From Actinoplanes sp. L3-i22 (GTDB lineage: Bacteria > Actinomycetota > Actinomycetes > Mycobacteriales > Micromonosporaceae), in the NCBI RefSeq assembly GCF_019704555.1, contig NZ_AP024745.1:4286501-4350500 (forward strand): 64,000 bases of DNA, in the 5' to 3' direction. The notes below the pieces were generated by a model, which was not told where the DNA came from, did no database searches, and was given only the letters and a program-made list of their open reading frames with translations. The position numbers were made by a program, and so were the translations under genes. Positions 16,681-24,160 of the stretch are shown here, in pieces (the first letter of the stretch is position 1; each line of letters opens with the position of its first letter).

Positions 16681-17124
16681 TCAAGCGTTGCCGGCGGGCG
16701 ACTCGACGCTGCCGATCCAGACTGTGCCGTAGTTCGGCGGTAGGGCCTGGACCGCGGCGGCGATTGCCGCATCGGGGTCGTCGGTGTCCAGAAGTGCCGG
16801 CGGCAGGGGTTCGGCGATATTCCCTTGGAGGCCGGCGGGATGCGGTGCGTAGGTGATGAAGCGGGGCCCGCGGTCGAACCAGATCCAGGGGCAGTCGTGC
16901 GTGAACGGATAGTGGGAGCAGCGGCTGAAGTGCAGGGTGTTGTGACTGGTGTAGGGAAACAGGTTTCGTAGCGGGGTGCTCTGCGCCGCCGAAGTCAGTT
17001 GACGAACCCGCATCGCGACCCACCCGTCGCCGGCCCGGCCGAGTGTGCCATTCCACGTTGCGTCGCGGACCTCATCGAGGGTGGGCATGAGCCCATTGTG
17101 GTTGTTGTTGGTGAAGGACGTCAT
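16681..17124 (-). CDS. DUF6193-like protein, 3' part of a transposase-fused frame
   Basis: About 147 residues starting at the in-frame ATG 17124 (MTSFTNNNHNGLMPTLDEV) or 17088 (MPTLDEVRDATW). The core (LRNLFPYTSHNTLHFSRCSHYPFTHDCPWIWF, LPPALLDTDDPDAAIAAAVQAL) resembles DUF6193-type proteins, which contain the segment LFP..SH..LxFS, but this match is from memory and moderate. The open frame continues upstream without a stop into an IS5 transposase fragment, so the true N-terminus may have been lost when the element inserted. Confidence 0.5.
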   Translation of the reverse strand: MTSFTNNNHNGLMPTLDEVRDATWNGTLGRAGDGWVAMRVRQLTSAAQSTPLRNLFPYTSHNTLHFSRCSHYPFTHDCPWIWFDRGPRFITYAPHPAGLQGNIAEPLPPALLDTDDPDAAIAAAVQALPPNYGTVWIGSVESPAGNA

Positions 17125-17340
17125 CCGAGTGCGCGTTGTTCGTCCCCGACCCAACAAACCGCAGGCCAGGCGGGTCAGGGTGTCACCGTTACGCAGGTGC
17201 GCGAGAGCGAGCAGGGCTTGCCGGCCGGGGTCGAGACGCCGCCACCGGGACCGGCGCTGGTTGCGGTGGGCTCGGATGAGGTCGGCGAGGTGGTTCAGGC
17301 TGCGAGTGGACAACGGAATCGCGGCAGGGTAAGACAGCAC
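17125..17340 (-). pseudogene. IS5-family transposase N-terminal remnant
   Basis: About 72 residues starting at GTG 17340 (MLSYPAAIPLSTRSLNHLA) with the helix-turn-helix that precedes the DDE domain in actinobacterial IS5-group transposases: ADLIRAHRNQRRSRWRRLDPGRQALLALAHLR followed by GDTLTRLACGL. The catalytic DDE portion is absent; after residue 72 the frame passes directly into an unrelated protein. It is therefore a deleted insertion sequence. It marks the left edge of the accessory island that contains the HEPN and nuclease genes. Confidence 0.7.
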
Positions 17341-17390
17341 AGCGAGGCCCCCGGTTGGGGCATCGGATCTTGGTCGACTGCTGTCTTACC
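17328..17390. repeat. 12-bp perfect inverted repeat at the IS5 remnant start
   Basis: GGTAAGACAGCA (17328-17339) and its exact complement TGCTGTCTTACC (17379-17390) are separated by 39 bases. The left arm covers the first codons of the transposase remnant. It could be part of the insertion-sequence end or a transcription-blocking stem protecting the element from outside promoters. Confidence 0.5.
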
Positions 17391-17524
17391 GGGAGCCTCG
17401 TCCTATGTCGACTCCGGGGCTCTGCCCCTGCCGTGACCTGCACCGTCACGATGAAAAAGGCTCATATATCTAATCTTCCCCATTGCGTTTACCGACCTGT
17501 AGTTAATGTGACATCCTTTGATGC

Positions 17525-18661
17525 ATGGGAACGGACGCATGGCGAAACTGGCGCGCTTTCGATGAAGCGGGTTACAGCCCCGAAGAGTACGATGATGAGC
17601 TGCATTCCGATGTTCCGTTTTATGGCGGTAAAGTCACTTTCGGGCCCTACTCTCTAGCGACAATTATCCGCGCATCTGAATTGGTTGGACCTGCAGTTAT
17701 CGTGCATGGCAGCACGCACACTAATCTGATTCCGGAGGTTATTGTCGATGGCAAGCTCGCGAAGTCTGATTCGAGCGCCTACCACGGCGGCACAATAGCT
17801 GACGAGATTGCAGCGTTAGTATCTCTTGAATTAGGCGTACGCCTTCGTTTTGCTGGCACCCTTCGTGTCTCGGGGATTTATAAACATGGGGAGCCTAAAG
17901 AGCCGCCGCTTTATTTTGAGGTTCCGCGCTTGGCAAGTCCGGGCCGGCCGAATCGAGAGCTTGTACCGATGTCGAAGGTGCGGCGGGCTGACTTGGGGCA
18001 ACTGTACCGCCTTGGCTCGTTCCCTAGGATCGAAGAGGTCGCACAGGCTGAGCTTGTTCGCGCAGCACGCTCCTACTCTTCGGCCTTATGGTGGGCAAAC
18101 GAAGATCCAAATCAATCTTGGCTGCAGCTTGTTACTGCAGCCGAGACTGCGGCGACATGTCGGCAACTACTAACCGCCGAATCAACGGACCTGCTTCAGG
18201 AGATCTGGCCTGAAATGTGGTCCGCGATCCAATCAGCGGATTCTGAGGGTAGGGCAGATGTTGCTGAACTGCTGGCGGAGCAGATGAAGGCTACGCGCAA
18301 GTTCATCGACTTCTTGACCGACTGCGCCCCTGATGAACCTGAACATCGACCGCAGTTCGATAGACTTGACTGGACTAAAATTCGGAAGCATGCCTCGACC
18401 ATCTATCGCTATCGCTCCAAGGCTCTGCATGAGGGAAAACCTTTCCCTTTACCAATGCTCGAAGCGCCGCGGATTGACCCTAATGGCGCCCCTCAAGAAG
18501 TGCCATCAGGGCTCAATTCTGGCGGCCAAGGTGGAGTATGGAAGGCATCCGAAACTCCGATGCTGCTGTCGACCTTCGAGTACATCGTGCGTGGTGCACT
18601 CCTGCGCTGGTGGGACGAGCTCGCGGCGACAGGGCAGAGTGGGCCAGCTGATACCGAATAG
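17525..18661 (+). CDS. HEPN-domain protein, putative RNase/abortive-infection effector
   Basis: 378 residues from ATG 17525, AT-richer than all neighbours (many TTA, ATA, AAT-type codons), implying horizontal transfer. The C-terminal half is helical (YSSALWWANEDPNQSWLQLVTAAETAA) and contains the HEPN signature IYRYRSKALHEGKPFP: R297-x4-H302, the R-X4-6-H catalytic pair of HEPN ribonucleases. The ALE-like first helix and late H match the ApeA/Abi-type arrangement. The N-terminal 170 residues are a beta-rich domain of unknown role, possibly a sensor. No obvious MNT antitoxin is adjacent. A defence role is inferred from the motif and island context. Confidence 0.65.
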   Translation: MGTDAWRNWRAFDEAGYSPEEYDDELHSDVPFYGGKVTFGPYSLATIIRASELVGPAVIVHGSTHTNLIPEVIVDGKLAKSDSSAYHGGTIADEIAALVSLELGVRLRFAGTLRVSGIYKHGEPKEPPLYFEVPRLASPGRPNRELVPMSKVRRADLGQLYRLGSFPRIEEVAQAELVRAARSYSSALWWANEDPNQSWLQLVTAAETAATCRQLLTAESTDLLQEIWPEMWSAIQSADSEGRADVAELLAEQMKATRKFIDFLTDCAPDEPEHRPQFDRLDWTKIRKHASTIYRYRSKALHEGKPFPLPMLEAPRIDPNGAPQEVPSGLNSGGQGGVWKASETPMLLSTFEYIVRGALLRWWDELAATGQSGPADTE

Positions 18662-18812
18662 CCGAGTTGTTTTGTGACGACAAATGTTCGCTCGGGGCCA
18701 AGTAGTGTGCCTCACCTTGCCGGGGAGGTTCCGTCTGCTCCGCGGTGTGTAGACGAAGGTTGACGGGATGACAACGCCAATGCTGTTACGTTTGCGGCGG
18801 GGCGACGTTCCC

Positions 18813-19544
18813 TTACTTGGAGGGGTTCCACAGTCGCCGCCGTCGGATCAACGTGCGGGTTGCAAGGGGCTCGATGACGAGAAATACAAAAGCAATAGCG
18901 GTGGCGACGACCACCTTTGCTGCGCCCGAGATAGAGGATGACAATGGTATCGCGGCAATGGAGAAGCCGAGGATTAAAGGCATCCCGAACCACATGAAGC
19001 GATCGAATGCAAGCAATTCGCCTTCTGGGCCTGAGCCTGGCGGATATGGAAGGCTCGCTCGTCGCTTCGGAGTGACGTGCTCTATCCTGCCTTCAATCAA
19101 AACGGATGACGCGCGCCCTGCTGTCAGAAATTGCAGCTCCATCATGTCTCCAGGGTTCAACAACATGCCCGGGAGAGTGGCCTTGTCACCCTTGACCTGA
19201 ATCGCTGGGGAGAGGTCACGCGGTTTGGTTGCGGTCGGCCACGCTTGAAGTATCTCGTTCACGTCACAAAGATGCACGGACAAATCAGTTTTGAACTGAT
19301 CGGCCAAGATGGCTTCATAGCCGGTGTTCGCAATTCGGATCACGGTGATAGCTGCATTATCGACAAGCGCACTCCTGAATGTGACGGCGAGATCCGGATT
19401 TTCGGGATTCCGCATAACATGCGAACTGCTCATCACAATGTATTCAAGTCGATACTTCTTGCGTTGGCTCAGGAAAGCAACGACGCTTAATGCTGCGCCG
19501 ACAAGCGAAACGGCAACTGCCACCCATGAAGACACTGTCCCCAT
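18813..19544 (-). CDS. Membrane protein of accessory island
   Basis: 243 residues with one N-terminal membrane helix (WVAVAVSLVGAALSVVAFL), a soluble central domain of about 150 residues (DLAVTFRSALVDNAAITVIRIANTG..., with an immunoglobulin-like beta character and the segment LNPGDMMELQFLTAG) and two C-terminal helices (MPLILGFSIAAIPL, VVVATAIAFVFLVI). Codon use is less GC-biased than the chromosome around it. It is convergent with the HEPN gene and downstream of the dual-nuclease gene. Membrane proteins often accompany nuclease-type defence genes as effectors or anchors, but that is only a suggestion. Confidence 0.7.
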   Translation of the reverse strand: MGTVSSWVAVAVSLVGAALSVVAFLSQRKKYRLEYIVMSSSHVMRNPENPDLAVTFRSALVDNAAITVIRIANTGYEAILADQFKTDLSVHLCDVNEILQAWPTATKPRDLSPAIQVKGDKATLPGMLLNPGDMMELQFLTAGRASSVLIEGRIEHVTPKRRASLPYPPGSGPEGELLAFDRFMWFGMPLILGFSIAAIPLSSSISGAAKVVVATAIAFVFLVIEPLATRTLIRRRRLWNPSK

Positions 19545-19662
19545 CGCTTATTCCACCTTCTTTCGTAAGACACGATCAAACTTTGGGGGGCAGCGGATAA
19601 GCCGACCTGTACCGAAGCTTTTCACCTCGTTGGACTGCTGAATTGATCTCTTCTGGATCAAG

Positions 19663-19682
19663 GCGCCGCGCAAGCGCGGCGC
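19663..19682 (-). terminator. Strong hairpin terminator after nuclease gene
   Basis: GCGCCGCGC-AA-GCGCGGCGC, a perfect 9-bp GC stem with a two-base spacer. It lies about 100 bases beyond the nuclease gene stop (19780, minus strand) and before the membrane-protein gene, so it probably ends the nuclease transcript. Confidence 0.55.
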
Positions 19683-19779
19683 GGGCTGACGGCGCTCGGC
19701 CTGCTGGCGGCGTTCGGCTGGCATCGACCGGCGCTGGAGAGGGAGGAGAGCCCACGCACATAATTGGCGTGCGGCATGG

Positions 19780-20766
19780 TTACATGCCAAGTCGGAAGTC
19801 TTCGATACGTTGCCGGACCAGGTCAGCAGGATCTCCGCCGGCTCGGTGTGTAAGCAACATCTGGCGATAGTCGTCATCGCTGAGCCCAACGATGAGCTTG
19901 TTGTAGAGCAACCACTGCTCCCGACTGGTCCAGCGTGCGCTGGATGCCATGCCTGTGCGGGTAAGTAGCAGGCCGACGAGACCAGTGCCGTGATGGCTGA
20001 GGTAGTTGGCGATCTGAAGGACCTCTGCCTTGCCGATCTGCGCGCGATAGTTTTTCGCGTCAGCAACGATGAAGTCGCCCCGATAGTGGATCCGCGCAAA
20101 GCCCCAGAAGCTATCTGCTGGCGCATAGTTTGGCAGGATGAAGTCACGGCGGTTCACACCGTTTTCGGTACTGCTCTGCGTGACAACCGGGTTCAGCGGT
20201 GGCACAAAGAGGAGGTTGAGCAGGTCCTCGATGAACTGCTCAAAGGCCTGCCAGTCCCGTTTTCCTCGTCGGATTCCCGTTAGCCGGGCCAGTAGCTCGT
20301 CCGCCGGCCGGCGTCGGATGGGCGGCTCCTCCCCTTCAGGAATAGCGAGGAACATAGGCGCAAACACGTTGTAAAGGCGAGCCATGCGCTGCAACTCGAT
20401 GCCGTCCCATATCTGGACGTCGGCACCCTGGACCACCGCCCGGCGTTGCTCCGAGAGCACACCCGGAAATGCGATAACGAGTCGTGGCGGGCGATCGAGC
20501 TGCCGAGCCTGTTGGTACGCCACCGAGGCCTGCTTGAGCTTCTCGATGACTGCCAGCAGACGAGACGTCGTCTGCGGTGTCTGGAACTGGGCCTCAACCA
20601 GCAACGGTCTACCTTCGTACCAGGCCACGAAGTCGACACCGATGTCAGCGGACTCGTTGCCGTCGCGCTCTGCCTCAAGACCGCTGATGGCGGACGAAGC
20701 CTTGAGCAGGTCTCGTATGAAGTTGTCGAACAACCAACCGTTGCCCTCCGGCCCTCGCTCGTCCAC
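19780..20766 (-). CDS. Protein with two tandem PD-(D/E)XK nuclease-like domains
   Basis: 328 residues from GTG 20766, chosen because a strong AGGAGG lies 9 bases upstream; the longer frame to 21018 runs into an insertion sequence. Domain 1 (residues about 10-130): helix WLFDNFIRDLLK, then D45 and E58-A-Q60 (GVDFVAWYEGRPLLVEAQ). Domain 2 (about 170-275): helix QAFEQFIEDLLNLLF, then D208 and D236-A-K238 (DFIVADAKNY), a complete D...(D/E)xK site. The parallel helices suggest internal duplication, with the first site degenerate (Gln for Lys). Restriction or anti-phage DNA cleavage is inferred. No methyltransferase is adjacent. Confidence 0.7.
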   Translation of the reverse strand: MDERGPEGNGWLFDNFIRDLLKASSAISGLEAERDGNESADIGVDFVAWYEGRPLLVEAQFQTPQTTSRLLAVIEKLKQASVAYQQARQLDRPPRLVIAFPGVLSEQRRAVVQGADVQIWDGIELQRMARLYNVFAPMFLAIPEGEEPPIRRRPADELLARLTGIRRGKRDWQAFEQFIEDLLNLLFVPPLNPVVTQSSTENGVNRRDFILPNYAPADSFWGFARIHYRGDFIVADAKNYRAQIGKAEVLQIANYLSHHGTGLVGLLLTRTGMASSARWTSREQWLLYNKLIVGLSDDDYRQMLLTHRAGGDPADLVRQRIEDFRLGM

Positions 20767-20947
20767 AGGGCTGCTCCTCCTCGATCGGCCAACGTCCGCG
20801 ATAATGCTGACAGCAGACGACCAGCGTCGAGTCGCAACTGGACGTCGCTGTAGAAGGCTGCTGGCACCATAGCGCCCCGGAATGATCTCTGGGCCTGCCC
20901 CGTTTTGACGGACATCCAAGATCAGGGGACCTGGGGTCTCCGGGAGG

Positions 20948-21271
20948 ATGTCCAGCATCATGGAGAACGTGGAAAAGAAGCGATCGAGGCCGCGGCGGGC
21001 GTTCACGCCGGAGTTCAAGGCCGAGATCGTGGAGTTGTGTCAGCGTGGTGACCGTGCGGTCGGGCAGGTGGCCAGGGATTTCGATCTGACCGAGACCGCG
21101 GTGCGCGCGTGGGTCAAGCAGGCTGAGCTTGACGCCGCTACCCGCTCGGATGCCCTGACTTCGGATGAGCGCTCCGAGCTGGCCCGGCTGCGGGCGGAGA
21201 ACCGGCGGCTGCAGCAGGACGTCGATATCCTCAAGCGGGCCACGGCTTTCTTCGCCCGGGAGACCCGCTGA
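20948..21271 (+). CDS. IS3-family transposase OrfA
   Basis: 107 residues, apparently complete: an HTH (RRAFTPEFKAEIVELCQRGD...VGQVARDFDLTETAVRAWVKQ) followed by a leucine-zipper coiled coil (LARLRAENRRLQQDVDILKRATAFFARE), the exact plan of IS3 OrfA. OrfA normally works only as a fusion with OrfB made by frameshifting. With OrfB truncated, this element cannot transpose by itself, although OrfA could still bind the ends of related copies. Confidence 0.9.
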   Translation: MSSIMENVEKKRSRPRRAFTPEFKAEIVELCQRGDRAVGQVARDFDLTETAVRAWVKQAELDAATRSDALTSDERSELARLRAENRRLQQDVDILKRATAFFARETR

Positions 21272-21273
21272 AC

Positions 21274-21425
21274 GTGTATCCGTTCATCGAGGCGGAGCAG
21301 GCCGGCAAGCACAACGTCAAGCGTGCGTGTGAGCTACTTCAGGTCTCCCGGTCCGCCTATTACCAGCACGCCGGCGGCGAGCAGTCCGCCCGTGATCGGG
21401 TCGACGCTCAGATGCGCGAGCGGGG
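21274..21425 (+). pseudogene. IS3-family transposase OrfB, N-terminal fragment
   Basis: Opens at GTG 21274 two bases after the orfA stop: YPFIEAEQAGKHNVKRACELL and then SRSAYYQHAGGEQSARDRVDAQ, the HTH_21 region of IS3 OrfB. The similarity stops around residue 50; the integrase core with its DDE triad is missing. The frame happens to stay open into the following small membrane protein, creating a chimeric reading frame to 21741 that is not a real single protein. Confidence 0.75.
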
Positions 21426-21459
21426 CAGCAGTAGGCCAATTCGATGGGGGAGCGCAGCC

Positions 21460-21741
21460 ATGGGCGCACTGATCCGATTCCGTCTTGCGTCGCCGTTCAT
21501 CCTCATCTCAATGCTGTTCCTGCTCTTCACCGGCGCCGGGATCTGGATCAACTGGAACATGCTCAGCCCGATCCATCACGCGCTGTCGGCCGTCATGTGC
21601 CTGATGTTCGCCGTCGCGGTGGGGTACAGCATCTCCATCGGTTTCGATCGCAGCGGCCGTATCCCCTGGTGGAGGATGGGTGTCGTAGTGGTGGTCATCG
21701 CGATGGCGCTTGGCGTGGCCTGGGTCAGAGACATGGTCTGA
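21460..21741 (+). CDS. Small membrane protein (three TM helices)
   Basis: 93 residues from ATG 21460, preceded by GGGGGAG. Three hydrophobic helices: SPFILISMLFLLFTGAGIWI, HHALSAVMCLMFAVAVGYSI and WRMGVVVVVIAMALGVAWV. It resembles small SdpI/DUF-type actinobacterial membrane proteins but carries no diagnostic motif. It lies just right of the IS3 remnant; its frame fuses upstream with OrfB by chance. Confidence 0.65.
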   Translation: MGALIRFRLASPFILISMLFLLFTGAGIWINWNMLSPIHHALSAVMCLMFAVAVGYSISIGFDRSGRIPWWRMGVVVVVIAMALGVAWVRDMV

Positions 21742-21824
21742 CTTGAGAAGCCCTGAACGTTCGAGGCTTTCACCAAGTCGGTCCGGGCTGGCTGCCGCGC
21801 TGGGAAGGGCAGGCGAGCTGCTGG

Positions 21825-22625
21825 TCAATCATCATCGGTCGATCTGCATCCGCCAGGGGCGAGGCCATCCGCGCGGCCGAAGACGCTGCCGGAGAAGTGG
21901 CCGTTCGCGATGATCGGCTCGGGGCGGTGCAGCAGGTCGGTGCGAACTCTGGACGCGAGCCGGCTGTCGTAGTCGGAGCGAAACCTCCAACCGAAGTTCT
22001 CCAACTGGGCCCGGGTATGGATCGCGTCGCCCAGGATGAGTACCTTCTCCTCGGTCGCCGGATCGGTGACGAGAAAACTGGTGTGCCCGGGCGTGTGGCC
22101 GGGTGTCGGCAGCGCGCGGATCCCGGGCACGGGCGGCCGGCCGTCGAAGAACTCGATCGCCGGGGCCAGCGGCGCGAGGACCGTCGCCGGATCCGGGCCG
22201 GTCGGGTCATCGTGTGCCTGCCAGTAGTTCCACTCCCGCTCGTCGACGATGTGACGGGCGTTGTGGAAGGCCCCGGCCCACCCGACATGGTCGCGATGCA
22301 TGTGGGTGAACAGGACGACGTCGATGTCGGCGGGAGACAGATGTTCGGCGCTCAAGCTGGTCAGCAACTGCCCACTGTCGGCGGCGGCGGTTCTCCCCAG
22401 ACCCAGGTCTATCAGGGTCAGACCGGCGTCGTTGCGGATCAGGAACGAACCGACGCTGACCACCAGCCGGCCGTCGCTGTCGAACAGATCCGGATAGGAG
22501 TCCCAGTCGGATTGTGTCGTGTCCGGAAATGCGGTGAGCGGATCGGCCCGCACCACGCCGTCCGGCAGGTAGATAACCGTGGTCCCGCCGAGCTGGACCT
22601 GGCTGATAGGTGCGGGCTCCACCAT
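21825..22625 (-). CDS. Metallo-beta-lactamase-fold hydrolase
   Basis: 266 residues from ATG 22625 (MVEPAPIS), with GGAGAAAG as ribosome binding site; a longer frame to 22736 crosses the promoter. Metal-binding motifs: HMHRDHVGW (HxHxDH), a later GHTPGHTSF His, and LILGDAIH. The pattern is that of quorum-lactonase/MBL-fold hydrolases. Substrate unknown. It is divergent from an HxlR regulator that most likely controls it through the overlapping palindromes at 22689-22706. Confidence 0.85.
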   Translation of the reverse strand: MVEPAPISQVQLGGTTVIYLPDGVVRADPLTAFPDTTQSDWDSYPDLFDSDGRLVVSVGSFLIRNDAGLTLIDLGLGRTAAADSGQLLTSLSAEHLSPADIDVVLFTHMHRDHVGWAGAFHNARHIVDEREWNYWQAHDDPTGPDPATVLAPLAPAIEFFDGRPPVPGIRALPTPGHTPGHTSFLVTDPATEEKVLILGDAIHTRAQLENFGWRFRSDYDSRLASRVRTDLLHRPEPIIANGHFSGSVFGRADGLAPGGCRSTDDD

Positions 22626-22688
22626 GACTTTCTCCGATGTCCGACGTTCACGGCCGTCTCTACCGTCGGCGAGCCCAGCCGCTGGATC

Positions 22689-22706
22689 AAGTACGTACTT
22701 GCAAGT
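22689..22706. promoter_or_regulatory. Overlapping palindromes, probable HxlR operator
   Basis: AAGTACGTACTT (22689-22700) and ACTTGCAAGT (22697-22706) are perfect palindromes sharing four bases, located between the divergent MBL hydrolase and HxlR genes. GTAC-centred palindromes are typical of HxlR-family sites; binding is inferred. Confidence 0.55.
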
Positions 22707-22726
22707 GCGCGCGTTAATCTCACGCC

Positions 22727-23167
22727 ATGTCGTCACAGCCGAGGACCCGGCCGCGGCCGGGCAGTCGCCGGTCGGCCGGTAGCCGCTCCGAGGCCGCGCC
22801 GCCCACCCTGAGCTGCCCGACCCGCCAGACGCTCGACCGACTGGCCGACCGCTGGACGGTAGTGCTGATCGGACAGTTGGAGAGCGGCCCGCGACGATTC
22901 GGGCAACTGCGCGACGCGGCCGCCGGCATCAGCGAGAAAATGCTCACGCAGACCTTGCGAAGTCTGGAACGAGACGGTTTCGTCACCCGCCGCTCGGACG
23001 CGGCAAAAGTGCCGCAGGACGCGGCGAAAGTGCCGCAGGTCTGGTACCTGCTCACCCCGCTGGGCCACTCCGTGCTGGAACCCTTGGCCGCGGTCCGTTC
23101 CTGGGCCCACCAGAACATCGAGGGCATCGAAAGATCCCGCCTGACCTTCGACGACCAACAACGCTGA
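22727..23167 (+). CDS. HxlR-family transcriptional regulator with duplicated wing
   Basis: 146 residues. Core winged helix: CPTRQTLDRLADRWTVVLIGQLESGPRRFGQLRDAAAGISEKMLTQTLRSLERDGFVTR, then LTPLGHSVLEPLAAVRSWA, as in HxlR. Between recognition helix and final strand the wing contains a 7-residue tandem duplication, DAAKVPQ-DAAKVPQ, encoded by a 21-bp repeat. The N-terminal 25 residues are basic and probably disordered. It should repress or activate the divergent MBL gene in response to a small molecule or redox cue. Confidence 0.88.
   Translation: MSSQPRTRPRPGSRRSAGSRSEAAPPTLSCPTRQTLDRLADRWTVVLIGQLESGPRRFGQLRDAAAGISEKMLTQTLRSLERDGFVTRRSDAAKVPQDAAKVPQVWYLLTPLGHSVLEPLAAVRSWAHQNIEGIERSRLTFDDQQR
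22997..23038 (+). repeat. Two tandem 21-bp units inside HxlR gene
   Basis: GACGCGGCAAAAGTGCCGCAG is followed immediately by a copy with a single A to G change. In frame, it duplicates DAAKVPQ in the DNA-contacting wing. Confidence 0.9.
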
Positions 23168-23238
23168 CAAAGCAGACGCAGAAGCGACGCACGCGACCTG
23201 CCAGCCAACCACGGGGCATAGCCCCTCGCGACCGGCAC

Positions 23239-23272
23239 GGGGCTGAGGGCCGCCCAGCGCCCGCTCAGCCCC
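23239..23272. terminator. Bidirectional terminator hairpin
   Basis: GGGGCTGAG (23239-23247) pairs exactly with CTCAGCCCC (23264-23272) across a 16-base loop, between the convergent ends of the HxlR and SDR genes. The symmetry suits termination from both sides. Confidence 0.6.
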
Positions 23273-23284
23273 GCCGACCCCAGG

Positions 23285-24022
23285 TCAGACCGCGGTCCGC
23301 CCACCGTCAACCGGCACGACCGCGCCGTGCACGAACGACGCCTCGTCCCCGGCAAGGAACGCGATCGCCGCCGCGATCTCCTCCGGCCCGGCCGCCCGCC
23401 CGGCCGGAGCCGTCGCGGCAAGCTCCCCGAGACTCGACCCCATCGCGGCGGTCCCCTCGGTACGCGTCGGCCCAGGACTGACCGCGTTCACCCGCACCCC
23501 GCTGGGCCCGAACTCGGCCGCCCACGACTTGGTCAGCAACACCATCGCGGCCTTGCTCGACCCGTACAGTCCCATCCCGGCCATCCCGATCTCGGCCACC
23601 ATCGTGGTCACGTTCACGATCGCCCCGTGCCCGCGCGCCGCCATCCCCGGCGCGAGCTCGGCGACCAGGAAGTACGGCACCTTCACGTTCAGCGCGTACA
23701 CCTGCTCGAAGGTCTCCTCGTCGGTCTTCTCGGTCGGCCCGAACGGGAACACGCCGGCGCTGTTGACCAGGATGTCGACCGGCCCGGCCAGCTCCGCCGC
23801 CCGCACCGCCAGGGCCCGCGCGGACCGCTCGTCGCCCAGGTCCGCCGCGACGAAGAACGCCGTGCCGCCGGCCTGCTCGATCTGCCGCACCGCCTGCGCC
23901 CCGCGCTCGGCGTCGCGCCCGGCGATCACCACGGTCGCCCCGCGCGCGGCCAGCGCCGCCGCGGTGGCCCGGCCGATGCCCCCGGTGACCAGGCCGGTCC
24001 TGCCGGAAAGTGTTGTCGCCAT
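23285..24022 (-). CDS. SDR-family oxidoreductase with shortened glycine loop
   Basis: 245 residues. The fold and most landmarks are standard: NSAGVF (the NNAG position), YGSSK (Tyr-x3-Lys), NAVSPGPTRTEG and a C-terminal PVDGGRT. Two key places are unusual. The N-terminal cofactor loop reads VTGGIGRA (T13-G-G-I-G17) rather than TGxxxGIG, as if three residues were deleted. The catalytic Ser 13 residues before Tyr is Thr (NVTTM). Activity may be altered. It is divergent from a LysR regulator, with a LysR-type palindrome between them. Confidence 0.85.
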   Translation of the reverse strand: MATTLSGRTGLVTGGIGRATAAALAARGATVVIAGRDAERGAQAVRQIEQAGGTAFFVAADLGDERSARALAVRAAELAGPVDILVNSAGVFPFGPTEKTDEETFEQVYALNVKVPYFLVAELAPGMAARGHGAIVNVTTMVAEIGMAGMGLYGSSKAAMVLLTKSWAAEFGPSGVRVNAVSPGPTRTEGTAAMGSSLGELAATAPAGRAAGPEEIAAAIAFLAGDEASFVHGAVVPVDGGRTAV

Positions 24023-24107
24023 GTCCGTTCACCTTCTCTGTCCGCGACCCCCGGGCGGGGCTCGCGGAAGGTGTAAGCCGCCGGCCCCGTCCCGGCCATC
24101 CCGGCCG

Positions 24108-24126
24108 CGATAAGCCCTGCTTATCG
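24108..24126. promoter_or_regulatory. LysR-type operator (T-N11-A palindrome)
   Basis: CGATAAGC-CCT-GCTTATCG, perfect 8-bp arms. It contains the T-N11-A core (T24111 to A24123) typical of LysR-regulator binding sites and lies between the divergent SDR and LysR genes. Confidence 0.65.
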
Positions 24127-24160
24127 GCCGCCATCAGGGCGTATGTGGTGCGATACGCAC

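Larger units (their letters stand above)
20889..21425 (+). mobile_element. IS3-family insertion sequence, right side deleted
   Basis: Starts near TGGGCCTGCCCCGTTTTGAC (approximate left end), continues through a complete orfA and only the first roughly 50 codons of orfB, then breaks off at about 21425 into unrelated sequence. No matching right terminal repeat was found. It sits 120 bases upstream of the nuclease gene start and forms the right border of the accessory island. The boundaries are estimates from where the protein similarity begins and ends. Confidence 0.7.

Noticed and set aside
16681..17340. Single 219-aa protein
   Set aside because: The first 72 residues are an IS5 transposase HTH and the rest unrelated; treated as a remnant plus a downstream gene.
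21274..21741. Single 155-aa protein combining transposase OrfB and a membrane protein
   Set aside because: A chance in-frame join after the IS deletion; an ATG with its own ribosome binding site at 21460 marks the real membrane-protein start.
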